A stretch of DNA of 64,000 nucleotides from Coralliovum pocilloporae (GCF_030845175.1 NZ_CP132542.1:3197501-3261500), one strand, 5' to 3'; shown: positions 39,909 through 49,677, counted from the stretch's first letter. The notes: generated from the letters alone by a model not told the origin. Numbers and translations are program-made.

Positions 39909-40772
39909 TCAGGCACGGTTTGTCAGGATAACCAAGGGTTTATAGAATCCGGGCGTCAAACCTGCCTCTGAGCGGGCCCGATCATTGAAAGGTGGTTTCA
40001 GGCCACCTCGAAAATGCTTTTTGACAAGGTCATGAAACAGAGGTTCAGGGCGTAGGCGGGCGCGATCACACATGAAACGGAACCATTTCGCTCCAAAAGC
40101 GACGTGCTTCTTCTCATCCTCATAGATGACAGAAAGGCAATTGGCGGTCTCATGGTCACCGGCCTGCTGCATCTTCTCAAGAAGGGGTGGGGTGATATCC
40201 AGGCCCCGGGCTTCAAGAACAAGCGGGATAATGGCCAGGCGGGCTATGAGTGATCCTTCGGTACTCTGCGCTGCTTCCCAGAGACCATCATGAGCAGGCA
40301 TGGCCCCATAGTGAGAGCCCAGCTCATTCAGGCGGTTCTCAATCATCAGGAAATGCCGGGCTTCCTCCCAACCCACCTGTACAAAGTCATCATAAAAGGA
40401 CCGGGGCATCGGTGTGCCGTTAAAACGCCCGATCATGTCCCAGGTGAGATCAACAGCGTTGAGTTCAATATGGGCAAGCGAGTGGATAAGCGCCAGTTTC
40501 CCCGATGCACCCGTCGATCGTTTCGGCATATCGCGAGGCGGAAGGAGGACCGGTTGATCCGGTCGTCCGGGGCGGGAAGGCATGCCCATGGAGATAGAAC
40601 GGCCCCCGAGAGACAGTTTTCCATTGAACCAGGCCTCCGCCGTGCGGATTGCCAGGGCGCATTTGCGACCGGTATCAGCTTCCCTGACAATTGCGGCAGA
40701 TGCCTCATAGAGGTTGGAAAAGGCAGGGTTCGTTGCGGAGGACGTATTTTCAGACTGCATGCGACGGGTCAC
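39909..40772 (-). CDS. DUF455 ferritin-like protein
   Basis: 287 residues, mostly helical. Conserved ferritin-like di-iron positions are visible: HIELNAVDL, EEARHF and EDEKKHVAF give E/H ligand pairs (E-x-x-H), similar to the MiaE tRNA hydroxylase fold. The function of DUF455 is unproven. GTG at 40772 starts within a few bases of the bcp stop (40776), so it is the second gene of a bcp-DUF455 pair. ATG at 40760 is the alternative start but has no ribosome site. Confidence 0.85.
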   Translation of the reverse strand: MTRRMQSENTSSATNPAFSNLYEASAAIVREADTGRKCALAIRTAEAWFNGKLSLGGRSISMGMPSRPGRPDQPVLLPPRDMPKRSTGASGKLALIHSLAHIELNAVDLTWDMIGRFNGTPMPRSFYDDFVQVGWEEARHFLMIENRLNELGSHYGAMPAHDGLWEAAQSTEGSLIARLAIIPLVLEARGLDITPPLLEKMQQAGDHETANCLSVIYEDEKKHVAFGAKWFRFMCDRARLRPEPLFHDLVKKHFRGGLKPPFNDRARSEAGLTPGFYKPLVILTNRA

Positions 40773-40775
40773 AAT

Positions 40776-41249
40776 TCAGGACAGCTCTTCTGCGGCGCTT
40801 AAAACAGCCTCTACATGACCGGGGACTTTTACTTTTCGCCAGATTCGAGCCAGTTTGCCCGTACTGTCGATGAGAAAGGTAGACCGCTCTATGCCCATAT
40901 AGGTGCGACCGTACATCTTTTTCTCCACCCAGACGCCATATGCCATCGCTACGGCTTTGTCTTCATCAGAGGCAAGACTGATCCCTAAGTCATACTTGTC
41001 TCTGAACTTGTCATGTTTCTTGACGGTATCGGGAGAAATGCCGACGATCTTGACGCCCAGCTTGTCGAAAGCAGCCTTATGCTCGGTGAAGGCAATTGCT
41101 TCCTTTGTGCAGCCCGGCGTGTCATCTTTCGGGTAAAAATACACCACAATCGGTTTGCCGAAATGGTCGTTCAGAGATAGGATTTCTCCGCGATCTGCAG
41201 GTAATTCGAACAATGGGGCTTCACTACCTTCAGTCAAAATATCAGACAT
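40776..41249 (-). CDS. bcp: Thioredoxin-dependent peroxiredoxin, Bcp type
   Basis: Reduces peroxides; cytosolic. 157 residues. Peroxidatic Cys47 in DDTPGCTKEA, with the Thr44 and Pro45 of the TPxxC motif. The second cysteine found five residues later in E. coli Bcp is missing (EAIAF), and no other Cys is seen, so it would act as a 1-Cys or need an external thiol for resolution. It lies directly upstream of the DUF455 ferritin-like gene. Confidence 0.92.
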   Translation of the reverse strand: MSDILTEGSEAPLFELPADRGEILSLNDHFGKPIVVYFYPKDDTPGCTKEAIAFTEHKAAFDKLGVKIVGISPDTVKKHDKFRDKYDLGISLASDEDKAVAMAYGVWVEKKMYGRTYMGIERSTFLIDSTGKLARIWRKVKVPGHVEAVLSAAEELS

Positions 41250-41478
41250 TGATCAATTCAGCCTTTTTTCGCCTTATTTTGAGAGTTGAACCATATGCAG
41301 CACAGGTGTGCAATCGTCTTGAACAGACCTTGCTGTTTGCTACGAGGCTGTGTTCAAAACGGATGAGTCCCATCCTATTCTACTGCATCAAATGCTGTGC
41401 TGAGGCATACTGCAGAAGAGTATTTGGGCGAATCGAAACCCGCATGCCCGGTCACAGTCCGGAACCATTGGAGCGACA

Positions 41479-44400
41479 GTGGAACAATCAGGTCAAGCAC
41501 CAAGGAAAGCCTGGTTGAAAGCCCTCAAGATTACGGGTCTTTGCCTGCTGGTCCTGTCGTTAATCGGCGGTGGCATTGTTATCAGTGCCAGAGTTTCTCC
41601 GATTGAGATTGATGATATTCAGGACAATCTGGCCGGATTGGCAAAGGGCTATCTGCCGGATGGTTATTCTATAGAAATAGATAAAGCTGACTTCCTCTGG
41701 AACGGAAGGCTGACAGGTGATTTGTCTATACGAGGACTGATCATTCGAAGTGAGACAGGTGACTGGCTGAAAGTTCCGAGTTTTGCGACATCGCTCAGTA
41801 TGCCGGACATTCTGACACGCAAGATCCGGATCGACAGTGCTGTTGTTGAAGCCGGACATTTGTCCCTGGATCTGGCGCAGTTTGACAAAGACAACCAGCC
41901 GAACACAGAAACGATCAGCAAACCGCTCCCTGTTCGTCCGGATCATCTCGTTACGATGCTCTTTGATGCTCTGGAAGGTGCGGAAAGAGACGGCCGTGAA
42001 TTGGGGATAGAGGCGCTGGAACTTGAGCGTTGGACCTTTGATCTGTCGAACAGCAAAAGCGGTTGGAAAAACCGGTTTTCCGAAGTGGATTCCAGCCTGC
42101 TCCTGTCAGAAGCAGAGACGCGTTTCTCTGTCATGGCAAATGGCTTTGTAGGGCGCTGGCGTATCGCGGCCCAGATGTCTGATGGTGGAGGCGAGGGAGC
42201 AGGTTTTCGGAACCTGCGCGCGTCAGTGAGTGATCTGACAGCTATTGATATTCTGGGGAACCATGAGAAATTTGCGGTTTCTGTTTCGCCGGAAATGGCG
42301 GCTCCGGTCTATCTGCGTCTGAATACCAGGCGTAAGAGAGATGAACCGGTCAGGCACTTTGCGGTCCGCACCAGCGCTGCAACCAGTCATGTCATCGTCA
42401 AAGACAATGAAATTACCTTCCGTGACGGGTTGGCGGGTCAGTTTGAATGGGACGAAAAACGCAGAGCCCTGATTATCCAACATGCTGATATTCGAGCCGG
42501 GCGCAATCTGGCCCGATTTCGTGGATCAATTGTCTGGCCTGAAGAGATGCACGAACCTGTCAGGTTTGCATTGGGCGCGCGGCAGGCTTCTGTGGGGCCG
42601 CAGGATGTAAAGCTGCCGCCATTGTGGATTCCGGATGTTGCTATTGAGGGGCAGGTTGATCCGGTGAACGGTCAGGTTGATTTCAATTCAGTTCGGGTCA
42701 AGACAGTCAATGCGCAGATTGATGCAGCAGGATCGGTCACCTTTTCAGGAGATTTACCAGCTATTTCGCTTGCAACGACTATTCGAGATGCAGATATCAG
42801 TGCCGTCAAACAGATGTGGCCAGCCTTTATTGCTCCGAACACGCGGCGCTGGATTATACAGCGTATGGAGCGCGGAAAGGTAACCGAAGCCCGTTTGCAG
42901 GCTGTGATCCCGCTGGAAAACCTCAAGAATGCCAAGAAGGGCAAGGTTATCATTCCAGATGAAGCGCTGGATGGGCGCTTTGATATTATCAACGCGAGCC
43001 TTACACCATTGACCGGCATGCCTGTTATCCGGGAGGTTGATGGCACGATTGATGTGACCGGCAAGACAGCAAGCATCGTGGTCCGTAGTGGGATAAGTGG
43101 CGAAGGACGGCATACCCTGAATGTCAATGGCGCGACCTTCACAATTCCTGATCTGGATGCCCAGCCGATCATGGGCAGTCTCGGTCTTGAGGCCACAGGA
43201 AGCGCGCAGGCTCTTGCTCAGATCCTTGACTCAGAGGCCCTCAAAATCCTGCGTCGACACGATATTGACCCCGAAGGGATTGATGGTGCTGTAACCGGGT
43301 TTTTTGAGGCCGAATTGCCTCTTGCCAAGGACGCTGCTCTTGAAGATGTCCGTTATTCGCTGCGTTTGAAGCTTGATCAGTTCTCAAGTGAATCGAAAAT
43401 CAACGGTCATGCGGTCAGGAATGGTGCTCTCAATGTGGAGGTCGACAATTCAGAACTGTCCGTGCAAGGGCAGGCGAGTGTTGATGGCCTGGCGGCGAAT
43501 GTTGATGTGGTTCAGGAATTTGGAGAACTGGCCTCGAACGTTGCCAAGTCGCAGCTCGAAGTGCGACTCACAGATGCAGAACGCCGTAAGGCTGGTCTTT
43601 ATTTCGGTGATCGTGTTCAGGGTCCGATCACGATGAAGGTAGTGAACGACTCTTCAAGGTCTGGCGATGTCCAGCAGATAGATGTTGATCTCTCTTCATC
43701 TGTTCTGAGCATTCCCGAGCTTGGTTGGTCAAAAGGGGCAGGTGTACCAGCCAGAGCCAGCTTCGAACTGGTGAAGCGGTCAAAAATATCTGAGATAAAC
43801 AAACTGGTTCTACAGGGGGATGGATTTCGCATTGCTGGCCATGCGGAACTGGACAAACAAAACCGCTTGAGAAAACTCACTTTGAAGAACGTGCGGCTTA
43901 GAAAGGGAGATAAATTCGATATCGATCTGACCGCAACAGCAGGTGGGCAATACAAAGTTTCGATCCGAGGTGATCAGCTCGATATACGGGGGCTTTTGAG
44001 AAAGAGTTCCCAATCCGAAGATGCTGACCGGCAAAGCAGCAAGACGGATGAGTTCGAATTCATAGATCTTGCCATTGATCTGAACCGGGTCATTGGTCAG
44101 AAAGGCCGGGTGGCACGCGATGTAAAGGGCAAATCCCGTCTCCGTCCATTTGGTCTGTCATCCATCGAGATGTCAGCTCTCATTGGCGATAGTACCCCGT
44201 TGAATATCAGCACTTCCAAGAACGGTCCCGAGCGTCAGCTTGACATCACAACGCGGGATGCAGGCGCTTTGCTGCGTTATATGGGTATCTATGACGATCT
44301 GTCCGGTGGTGTTCTGAGCTTTAATTCCGTGCGAAACTCTCAATCAGCACAAGAACAGGGTGGCTTTGAGATCAGAGACTTTCTTCTCAGAGACAGCGTT

Positions 44401-44901
44401 GCGGCTTCCAAACTGGCTGAAACGACAAAGTCATTACAGAATGCGGATCAGCGTCGCGTCGTACAGGCTGCTCGCGAGCTTGAAAATAGCGGTGCAATTG
44501 AATTCAAGCGGATGACAGCCACCTTTACCAAGGATGGTGACAGGGTCGCGGTCCGTAAAGGACGGGTTTCGGGACCGGTCGTGGGTGCGACACTTTCCGG
44601 GCAGATCAATCTGGCTGAACGAAACCTCAATCTGACCGGCACCTATGTGCCGATCTTCGGGCTGAACAATCTCTTTCAGCAGGTCCCGATCGTCGGGCGC
44701 CTTCTGGGAAACAGAAAGGGCGAAGGCTTGGTTGGTGTCACGTATCGCCTGGCGGGACCGTTCGATGAACCGCAGCTGGCGATTAATCCGGTCTCGGCCG
44801 TAGCGCCTGGCATCTTCCGATCCATCTTTGAGTTCAGCAACAACTCTGAGATCACGAGCCCCCGGACTGTCAAGCCAAACTCGACTGTCCGTAACCGATA
44901 G
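41479..44901 (+). CDS. Large AsmA-like/DUF3971 membrane-anchored protein
   Basis: 1140 residues. A short cytoplasmic N-terminus and one membrane segment (~20-40), then ~1080 residues of repeating beta strands facing the periplasm, ending in an AsmA-like C-terminal domain (ATFTKDGDRVAVRKGRVSGPV, then NLTGTYVPIFGLNNL, then GVTYRLAGPFDEPQLAINP). YhdP- and TamB-type members of this superfamily form long grooves thought to carry phospholipids to the outer membrane. The GTG start has GGAG five bases upstream. Alone on its strand, with 229 bp upstream. Substrate is inferred from family only. Confidence 0.88.
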   Translation: MEQSGQAPRKAWLKALKITGLCLLVLSLIGGGIVISARVSPIEIDDIQDNLAGLAKGYLPDGYSIEIDKADFLWNGRLTGDLSIRGLIIRSETGDWLKVPSFATSLSMPDILTRKIRIDSAVVEAGHLSLDLAQFDKDNQPNTETISKPLPVRPDHLVTMLFDALEGAERDGRELGIEALELERWTFDLSNSKSGWKNRFSEVDSSLLLSEAETRFSVMANGFVGRWRIAAQMSDGGGEGAGFRNLRASVSDLTAIDILGNHEKFAVSVSPEMAAPVYLRLNTRRKRDEPVRHFAVRTSAATSHVIVKDNEITFRDGLAGQFEWDEKRRALIIQHADIRAGRNLARFRGSIVWPEEMHEPVRFALGARQASVGPQDVKLPPLWIPDVAIEGQVDPVNGQVDFNSVRVKTVNAQIDAAGSVTFSGDLPAISLATTIRDADISAVKQMWPAFIAPNTRRWIIQRMERGKVTEARLQAVIPLENLKNAKKGKVIIPDEALDGRFDIINASLTPLTGMPVIREVDGTIDVTGKTASIVVRSGISGEGRHTLNVNGATFTIPDLDAQPIMGSLGLEATGSAQALAQILDSEALKILRRHDIDPEGIDGAVTGFFEAELPLAKDAALEDVRYSLRLKLDQFSSESKINGHAVRNGALNVEVDNSELSVQGQASVDGLAANVDVVQEFGELASNVAKSQLEVRLTDAERRKAGLYFGDRVQGPITMKVVNDSSRSGDVQQIDVDLSSSVLSIPELGWSKGAGVPARASFELVKRSKISEINKLVLQGDGFRIAGHAELDKQNRLRKLTLKNVRLRKGDKFDIDLTATAGGQYKVSIRGDQLDIRGLLRKSSQSEDADRQSSKTDEFEFIDLAIDLNRVIGQKGRVARDVKGKSRLRPFGLSSIEMSALIGDSTPLNISTSKNGPERQLDITTRDAGALLRYMGIYDDLSGGVLSFNSVRNSQSAQEQGGFEIRDFLLRDSVAASKLAETTKSLQNADQRRVVQAARELENSGAIEFKRMTATFTKDGDRVAVRKGRVSGPVVGATLSGQINLAERNLNLTGTYVPIFGLNNLFQQVPIVGRLLGNRKGEGLVGVTYRLAGPFDEPQLAINPVSAVAPGIFRSIFEFSNNSEITSPRTVKPNSTVRNR

Positions 44902-44932
44902 GTCCGTTTCTTACAAGGCTTAGCAAAGAATA

Positions 44933-44960
44933 GCCCTCGTCTGAATGGTCAGGCGAGGGC
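44933..44960. terminator. Hairpin between convergent AsmA-like gene and tyrS
   Basis: GCCCTCGTCTG / CAGGCGAGGGC with one G-T pair and a 6-base loop. T-tracts are weak on both sides (TTTAT; CTATTCTTT on minus). Confidence 0.6.
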
Positions 44961-45019
44961 ATTGCTTTATCGGTATATTTCTACAGCGCGTCGCAATGGA
45001 CGATCGCTGCACAGTGCAT

Positions 45020-46273
45020 TCAGACCGGCTTCAGAAGAACATGTTTCTTCTTGCCGAAAGACAGCTTGACCACGCCTTCTTCCGTCAGACTGCCATTATC
45101 AACCATTGTCCGTTCATCAGAAACAGACTGATCGTTGATACGGATAGCGCCGCCCTTGATGTGACGACGGGCCTCTCCGTTGGATGACGCCAGACCAGCC
45201 GAGACCAGAGCCGCCAGAAGACCCATGCCGGTAGACAGATCACCTGCAGCAATCTCCACAGTTGGAAGGTTGTCAGACAATGCGCCTTCCTCAAAGGTCT
45301 TGCGTGCTGTCTCTTCCGCTTCCTGTGCAGCCGCATCGCCATGGAGAAGACGGGTGACTTCTGAAGCCAGGACTTTCTTGGCCTCATTGATATCCGAGCC
45401 TTGCAGAGCCTCCAGCTTGGCGATCTCATCAAGAGGAAGCAGCGTGAAGAGACGCAGGAACCGCCCGACATCAGCATCTTCTGTGTTACGCCAGAACTGC
45501 CAGTAATTGTATGGGGACAGCATGTCCGGGTTCAGCCAGATGGCTCCGGAGGCAGTCTTGCCCATTTTTGCACCTGACGATGTGGTCAGAAGTGGCGAGG
45601 TGACCGCGAAAAGCTCTTCTTCCAGAATGCGACGCCCCAGATCGACACCAGAGACAATATTGCCCCACTGGTCAGACCCGCCCATCTGCAGCCGCGCACC
45701 AAAGCGCCGGTTCAGCTCGACGAAATCATAGGACTGAAGGATCATGTAATTGAACTCGAGGAAGGACAGGTGCTGTTCCCGTTCCAGGCGCAGGCGGACT
45801 GAATCCCGCTGCATCATCTGGTTGACAGAGAAATGCCGTCCGACATCGCGCAGGAAGTCGATATATTTGAGTGACATCAGCCAGTCGGCATTATCCACCA
45901 TAACCGCATCCGTCGGGCCATCACCGAAGGTGAGAAACTGGTCAAAGACCTTGCGGATGCCGGCCTTGTTTTCCTCAATGTCTTCTGCAGTCAGAATTTT
46001 GCGGCTTTCATCTTTGCCGGTCGGATCACCCACGCGCGTGGTGCCGCCACCCATCAGAACAATGGGTTTGTGACCGGTCTTTTGCAGCCAGTGCAGAATC
46101 ATGATCTGAATAAGGGAACCGACATGCAGGCTCGTTGCCGTGCAGTCGAAGCCGATATAGGCGGGCACAGTTTCCGAATAGAGCAGCTTGTCCAGTTGTT
46201 CGAAGTCAGAACACTGGTGAATGTATCCGCGTTCCTGAAGAACACGCAGAAAATCGGATTTTGGTTCGGTCAT
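45020..46273 (-). CDS. tyrS: Tyrosyl-tRNA synthetase (TyrS)
   Basis: Charges tRNA-Tyr. 417 residues from ATG at 46273 (MTEPKSDF), which gives the normal family start; the frame opens further to 46303. The class I signature HVGS is seen in [10 protein letters not shown]. The second signature KMGKTASGA corresponds to KFGKT in E. coli, not KMSKS, and is normal for bacterial TyrRS. The tyrosine pocket includes YIGFDCTA and [12 protein letters not shown]-terminal S4-like RNA-binding domain (~345-417) follows. It is divergent from anmK, with about 100 bp between starts. Confidence 0.96.
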   Translation of the reverse strand: MTEPKSDFLRVLQERGYIHQCSDFEQLDKLLYSETVPAYIGFDCTATSLHVGSLIQIMILHWLQKTGHKPIVLMGGGTTRVGDPTGKDESRKILTAEDIEENKAGIRKVFDQFLTFGDGPTDAVMVDNADWLMSLKYIDFLRDVGRHFSVNQMMQRDSVRLRLEREQHLSFLEFNYMILQSYDFVELNRRFGARLQMGGSDQWGNIVSGVDLGRRILEEELFAVTSPLLTTSSGAKMGKTASGAIWLNPDMLSPYNYWQFWRNTEDADVGRFLRLFTLLPLDEIAKLEALQGSDINEAKKVLASEVTRLLHGDAAAQEAEETARKTFEEGALSDNLPTVEIAAGDLSTGMGLLAALVSAGLASSNGEARRHIKGGAIRINDQSVSDERTMVDNGSLTEEGVVKLSFGKKKHVLLKPV

Positions 46274-46376
46274 TGTCCGAATTGCTCCATAATCAGTCAA
46301 CATATACGCCCTATCATGAAAGGCAGGGCGGTGATGTAGCAGAGATTGCGCAGAAATTCACGGGGGCTGTGCAAAA

Positions 46377-47495
46377 ATGGCAAAATCTTTTTTGGCAATT
46401 GGTCTGATGAGTGGCACGAGCATGGATGGTATCGATGTCGCCCTCATTGAAACAGACGGATTGCGGCATGTGAAACCGCTCTGTGGCACCACCATGGCTT
46501 ACACAGACAGTGAGCGTCAGGTCCTGAAGCAGGCTCTTGTGGACGGTGCGCATCTGTCCCGTGCCGATGAACGCCCCGGCAGTCTGGCAGAAGCAGAAAT
46601 GCTGAGTACAGATTTGCATGTTCGGGCGATTGAAATGTTGTTGACCCAGGAGCATCTCGACCGCTCGGCTGTCGATGTGGTCGGTTATCATGGCCAGACC
46701 GTCTGGCATGACCCGGCACGAGCGCTGACGGTACAGCTGGGCCTGGGGCAGACAATGGCTGACCAGCTTGCCATGACCGTGGTTGATGATTTCCGCAGCA
46801 ATGACATGGCGCATGGGGGGCAGGGAGCCCCACTTGCGCCGGTTTATCATCGGGCATTGGCCCGGGCGTCGTCTGTCCCGTTTCCTGTCGGGTTTCTCAA
46901 TATAGGCGGTGTGTCCAACCTGACCCTGGTTGAAGAGAACGGCAGGGTCAGTGCTTTTGATACGGGGCCGGGCAATGCCCTGATCGATGACTTCATCTTC
47001 CGTCGCCTCGGAAAGGACTATGATGAAGATGGAGCGCTAGCCGCTCAGGGGCGGCGGTTTGATAATCTGGTCGAAGACTGGCTGACTGATCCCTATTTCA
47101 CGGAAACCGGCCCCAAGTCTCTTGACCGGAATGCCTTTGCAACGCCCGGACTGGATAATCTTCAGACTGTCGATGGCGTGGCAACACTGACTGCTTTCAC
47201 GGTCGGAAGCATTGCCCAGGCCCTGGAGCGGTGTAATCCAGAACCTCTTTCCGTTATCGTTTCCGGTGGTGGTGCTCATAATCACACCATGACCCGCTGG
47301 CTGGAAGGTCAGAGTGGCATTTCAGTCAGGCGTGCGTCGGATTTCGGATTTAACGACGATCTGATGGAGGCCGAGGCCTTTGCTTATATGGCCGTCAGAC
47401 GCCTGCTGATGCTGCCAATCAGTTTTCCCGGCACGACTGGTGCGCCTTTTGACCTGATCGGCGGTATGATCCGGCAGCCGGGCGGCCGGTCGTAA
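46377..47495 (+). CDS. anmK: Anhydro-N-acetylmuramic acid kinase (AnmK)
   Basis: Phosphorylates and opens 1,6-anhydroMurNAc released by lytic transglycosylases, feeding peptidoglycan recycling; cytosolic. 372 residues. ASKHA fold motifs: GLMSGTSMDGIDVALIE, GYHGQTVWHDP, and NIGGVSNLTL, then FDTGPGNALID and VSGGGAHN. The ATG at 46377 follows a purine-poor region; no strong ribosome site is seen. The next gene is convergent, with a terminator between. Confidence 0.95.
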   Translation: MAKSFLAIGLMSGTSMDGIDVALIETDGLRHVKPLCGTTMAYTDSERQVLKQALVDGAHLSRADERPGSLAEAEMLSTDLHVRAIEMLLTQEHLDRSAVDVVGYHGQTVWHDPARALTVQLGLGQTMADQLAMTVVDDFRSNDMAHGGQGAPLAPVYHRALARASSVPFPVGFLNIGGVSNLTLVEENGRVSAFDTGPGNALIDDFIFRRLGKDYDEDGALAAQGRRFDNLVEDWLTDPYFTETGPKSLDRNAFATPGLDNLQTVDGVATLTAFTVGSIAQALERCNPEPLSVIVSGGGAHNHTMTRWLEGQSGISVRRASDFGFNDDLMEAEAFAYMAVRRLLMLPISFPGTTGAPFDLIGGMIRQPGGRS

Positions 47496-47512
47496 TCCTC
47501 CGGATAGATAAG

Positions 47513-47538
47513 AAAAAAAGGGGCCATCTGGCCCCTTT
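47513..47538 (-). terminator. Terminator of the alpha/beta hydrolase gene
   Basis: AAAGGGGCC, loop ATCT on plus, GGCCCCTTT, with seven T on the minus strand. Strong for the leftward hydrolase gene; may act weakly for anmK. Confidence 0.8.
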
Positions 47539-47562
47539 GAACTCATTCTATGAAGAATGCGC

Positions 47563-48222
47563 TTATTCCGGCGTATTGGCCTCGCCACGCATACGGCGAT
47601 CCAGATAATCGGCGCAGGAATCGATGAGCACTTCCTGATGCTCTTCAAAGAAGTGGTTGCCGCCTTCCAGAATCTGCTGCTCGATCACGATGCCTTTCTG
47701 GGTCTTCAGCTTGTCCACCAGACTCTGGACATCCTTTGACGGAACCACACGGTCCGCATCGCCATGAATGATCAGGCCGGAGGACGGGCAGGGGGCCAGG
47801 AATGAGAAATCATGCAGGTTAGCTGGCGGCGCGATAGAAATGAAGCCTTCCACTTCCGGACGGCGCATCAGAAGCTGCATGCCAATCCAGGCACCAAAGG
47901 AGAAGCCGGCGATCCAGCATCCCCGGGAATCAGGGTTCATCAATTGCAGCCAGTCGAGTGCCGCTGCCGCGTCTGACAGTTCGCCAACACCATGGTCGAA
48001 CGATCCCTGACTGCGACCGATTCCACGGAAGTTGAAACGCAGAACGGAGAAGCCGCGATCTGCGAACATGTAATGCAGGTTATAGACGATCTGGTTGTTC
48101 ATCGTGCCGCCGAATTGCGGGTGAGGATGAAGAACAATCGCAATGGGTGCAGAGCGCTGCTTGGCGGGGTGATAACGGCCCTCAAGACGCCCGGACGGAC
48201 CGTTGAAAATAACCTCTGGCAT
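47563..48222 (-). CDS. Alpha/beta hydrolase, dienelactone-hydrolase-like
   Basis: 219 residues. The nucleophile elbow is G-F-S-F-G (AGFSFGAWIG), with HPHPQFGGTMNN forming the oxyanion region, HGDADRVVP carrying the acid, and EGGNHFF the catalytic His. The family is seen widely in proteobacteria; substrate is unknown. The ATG at 48222 lies opposite the suf promoter region. A single-gene unit with its own terminator. Confidence 0.85.
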   Translation of the reverse strand: MPEVIFNGPSGRLEGRYHPAKQRSAPIAIVLHPHPQFGGTMNNQIVYNLHYMFADRGFSVLRFNFRGIGRSQGSFDHGVGELSDAAAALDWLQLMNPDSRGCWIAGFSFGAWIGMQLLMRRPEVEGFISIAPPANLHDFSFLAPCPSSGLIIHGDADRVVPSKDVQSLVDKLKTQKGIVIEQQILEGGNHFFEEHQEVLIDSCADYLDRRMRGEANTPE

Positions 48223-48318
48223 GAAGTCTCCACATACCTGTTTGACTGTTGAAGGGGCTTGGAAAAGCGTCCATGAATAAAAACCTGAAAAAAAAGTTCA
48301 GGAATAGGGGTGGACGCC

Positions 48319-48347
48319 TTGACTCGCTCTGGGGGGACACCTACAAC
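48319..48347 (+). promoter_or_regulatory. Likely suf operon promoter
   Basis: TTGACT (48319-48324), 17-bp spacer, TACAAC (48342-48347). Start would be near 48354, inside the Irr-like box that follows, giving a leader of about 150 nt. Confidence 0.5.
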
Positions 48348-48369
48348 AGTTTAGAATAGTTCGAAACTG
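48347..48369 (+). promoter_or_regulatory. Irr-type iron control element at the suf promoter
   Basis: CAGTTTAGAA-TAG-TTCGAAACTG: 10-bp half sites with a single mismatch. The core TTTAGAA-N3-TTCGAAA differs from the iron control element TTTAGAA-N3-TTCTAAA by one base. It overlaps the predicted start site, which would fit repression by Irr, the haem-responsive Fur-family regulator of alphaproteobacteria. No irr gene is in the window. Confidence 0.65.
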
Positions 48370-48371
48370 GT

Positions 48372-48391
48372 ATCTTGACGGATATCAAGAT
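48372..48391. promoter_or_regulatory. Second palindrome in the suf leader
   Basis: ATCTTGA-N6-TCAAGAT, a perfect 7-bp inverted repeat two bases after the Irr-like box. Possible site for a further regulator (an IscR or RirA role is not shown; it does not match their usual consensus). Confidence 0.4.
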
Positions 48392-48507
48392 GCCGATTGC
48401 GGGTCCTTTTATTGTGGAGGACGGCGCAGATTGCAAGAGAACTTGTTGCAAATGGTTATCGGACTTGCGGTTTTTGGCGTTTATGGACTGTCTGGGAGCA
48501 TGATTGA

Positions 48508-49677
48508 GTGACACGCGCTGCTGTTTATCTCGATTATAATGCAACGGCCCCGCTGCGGCCGGAGGCACGAGACGCCATGCTTGCGGCGTTTTCAGCTCCG
48601 GCAAATGCCTCATCCGTTCATCAGACCGGACGTCGTGCGCGCGGCCTGATTGAGCGAGCCCGGCAGTCTCTTGCCCGGCTTGTGGGCTGTGAAGCCAAGG
48701 ATGTCACGTTTACAAGCGGCGGTTCTGAGGCCAATGCAACAGTTCTGACGCCTCATTGGCAGATTGGCCGGGATGACGTGCTGGTCGAGCACCTTCTGCT
48801 TGGGGCGACAGAGCATCCGTCTGTGCTGTCCGGTGGTCGATTTGCACAAGACAGGATCGGGATTATCCCTGTCGACAGCAATGGCTGTATCCGTGAGGAT
48901 GCCTTGGCCGATGCTCTTGAAAAGGTGTCAGGCCCCACCATCTTGTCGATAATGGCAGCCAATAATGAAACGGGTGCTGTTCAGGATCTGTCTGCGGTCA
49001 GGCGGATTATCCGTCAGTCGGGCAAGGACGTGATCTTTCATGTTGATGCGGTTCAGGCGCTAGGGAAATGCGACCTCGACGATCTGACCTTGTCGGCGGA
49101 TGTGATCAGTGTCTCGGCCCATAAGGCTGGAGGGCCGGTTGGTGTTGGCGCAATTGTCCGTCTGCGATCCGACATCCTGTTCGCGCCTCTTGTGAAAGGT
49201 GGTGGTCAGGAGCTTGGGCGTCGGGCGGGTACTGAAAATACAGCCGCGATTGCAGGATTTGGCGCAGCTTGTGAAAGCCTCTGCGACAATCCGTCGGAGC
49301 GGAGTGAACTGGCGCGATTGCGGGATTCGTGTGAAGAGGGCATGAAGTCGACCACCCCGGATCTTGTGATTTTTTCCGGTCTTGCAGATCGTCTTCCCAA
49401 TACGATCTGTTGTGCGTTGCCGGGCGTAAAAGCAGAGACAGCGATGATTGCGCTGGATCTGGAAGGAATTTGTATTTCATCCGGTTCTGCCTGTTCATCA
49501 GGCAAGGTCGGACAATCCCATGTGCTTGCTGCTATGGGAGTCGAGGCTGAACTGGCGCAGGGCGCGCTTCGCATCAGTCTCGGATGGCAGACAAGTGAAG
49601 AGGATATCGAACGCTTTCTTGCGGCCTGGCGTTCGGTATCGACACGACTTCTGAAGAAGTCGGAAAAGGCAGCATAA
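48508..49677 (+). CDS. NifS/IscS-type cysteine desulfurase
   Basis: PLP enzyme that removes sulfur from cysteine as a bound persulfide. 389 residues, group I form. Schiff-base Lys206 in SAHKAGGP and catalytic Cys329 in SGSACSSG lie at the usual distance. First gene of the suf operon, where many alphaproteobacteria have iscR then this gene; here no iscR is seen. The GTG start follows GGGAG about nine bases upstream, and a mini-frame ATG ATT GAG TGA lies just before it. With sufS further along, the operon codes two different desulfurases. Confidence 0.92.
   Translation: MTRAAVYLDYNATAPLRPEARDAMLAAFSAPANASSVHQTGRRARGLIERARQSLARLVGCEAKDVTFTSGGSEANATVLTPHWQIGRDDVLVEHLLLGATEHPSVLSGGRFAQDRIGIIPVDSNGCIREDALADALEKVSGPTILSIMAANNETGAVQDLSAVRRIIRQSGKDVIFHVDAVQALGKCDLDDLTLSADVISVSAHKAGGPVGVGAIVRLRSDILFAPLVKGGGQELGRRAGTENTAAIAGFGAACESLCDNPSERSELARLRDSCEEGMKSTTPDLVIFSGLADRLPNTICCALPGVKAETAMIALDLEGICISSGSACSSGKVGQSHVLAAMGVEAELAQGALRISLGWQTSEEDIERFLAAWRSVSTRLLKKSEKAA

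Noticed and set aside
45020-46273. KMGKT instead of KMSKS in TyrRS as a defect
   Set aside because: Bacterial TyrRS normally has K-F/M-G-K-T here.
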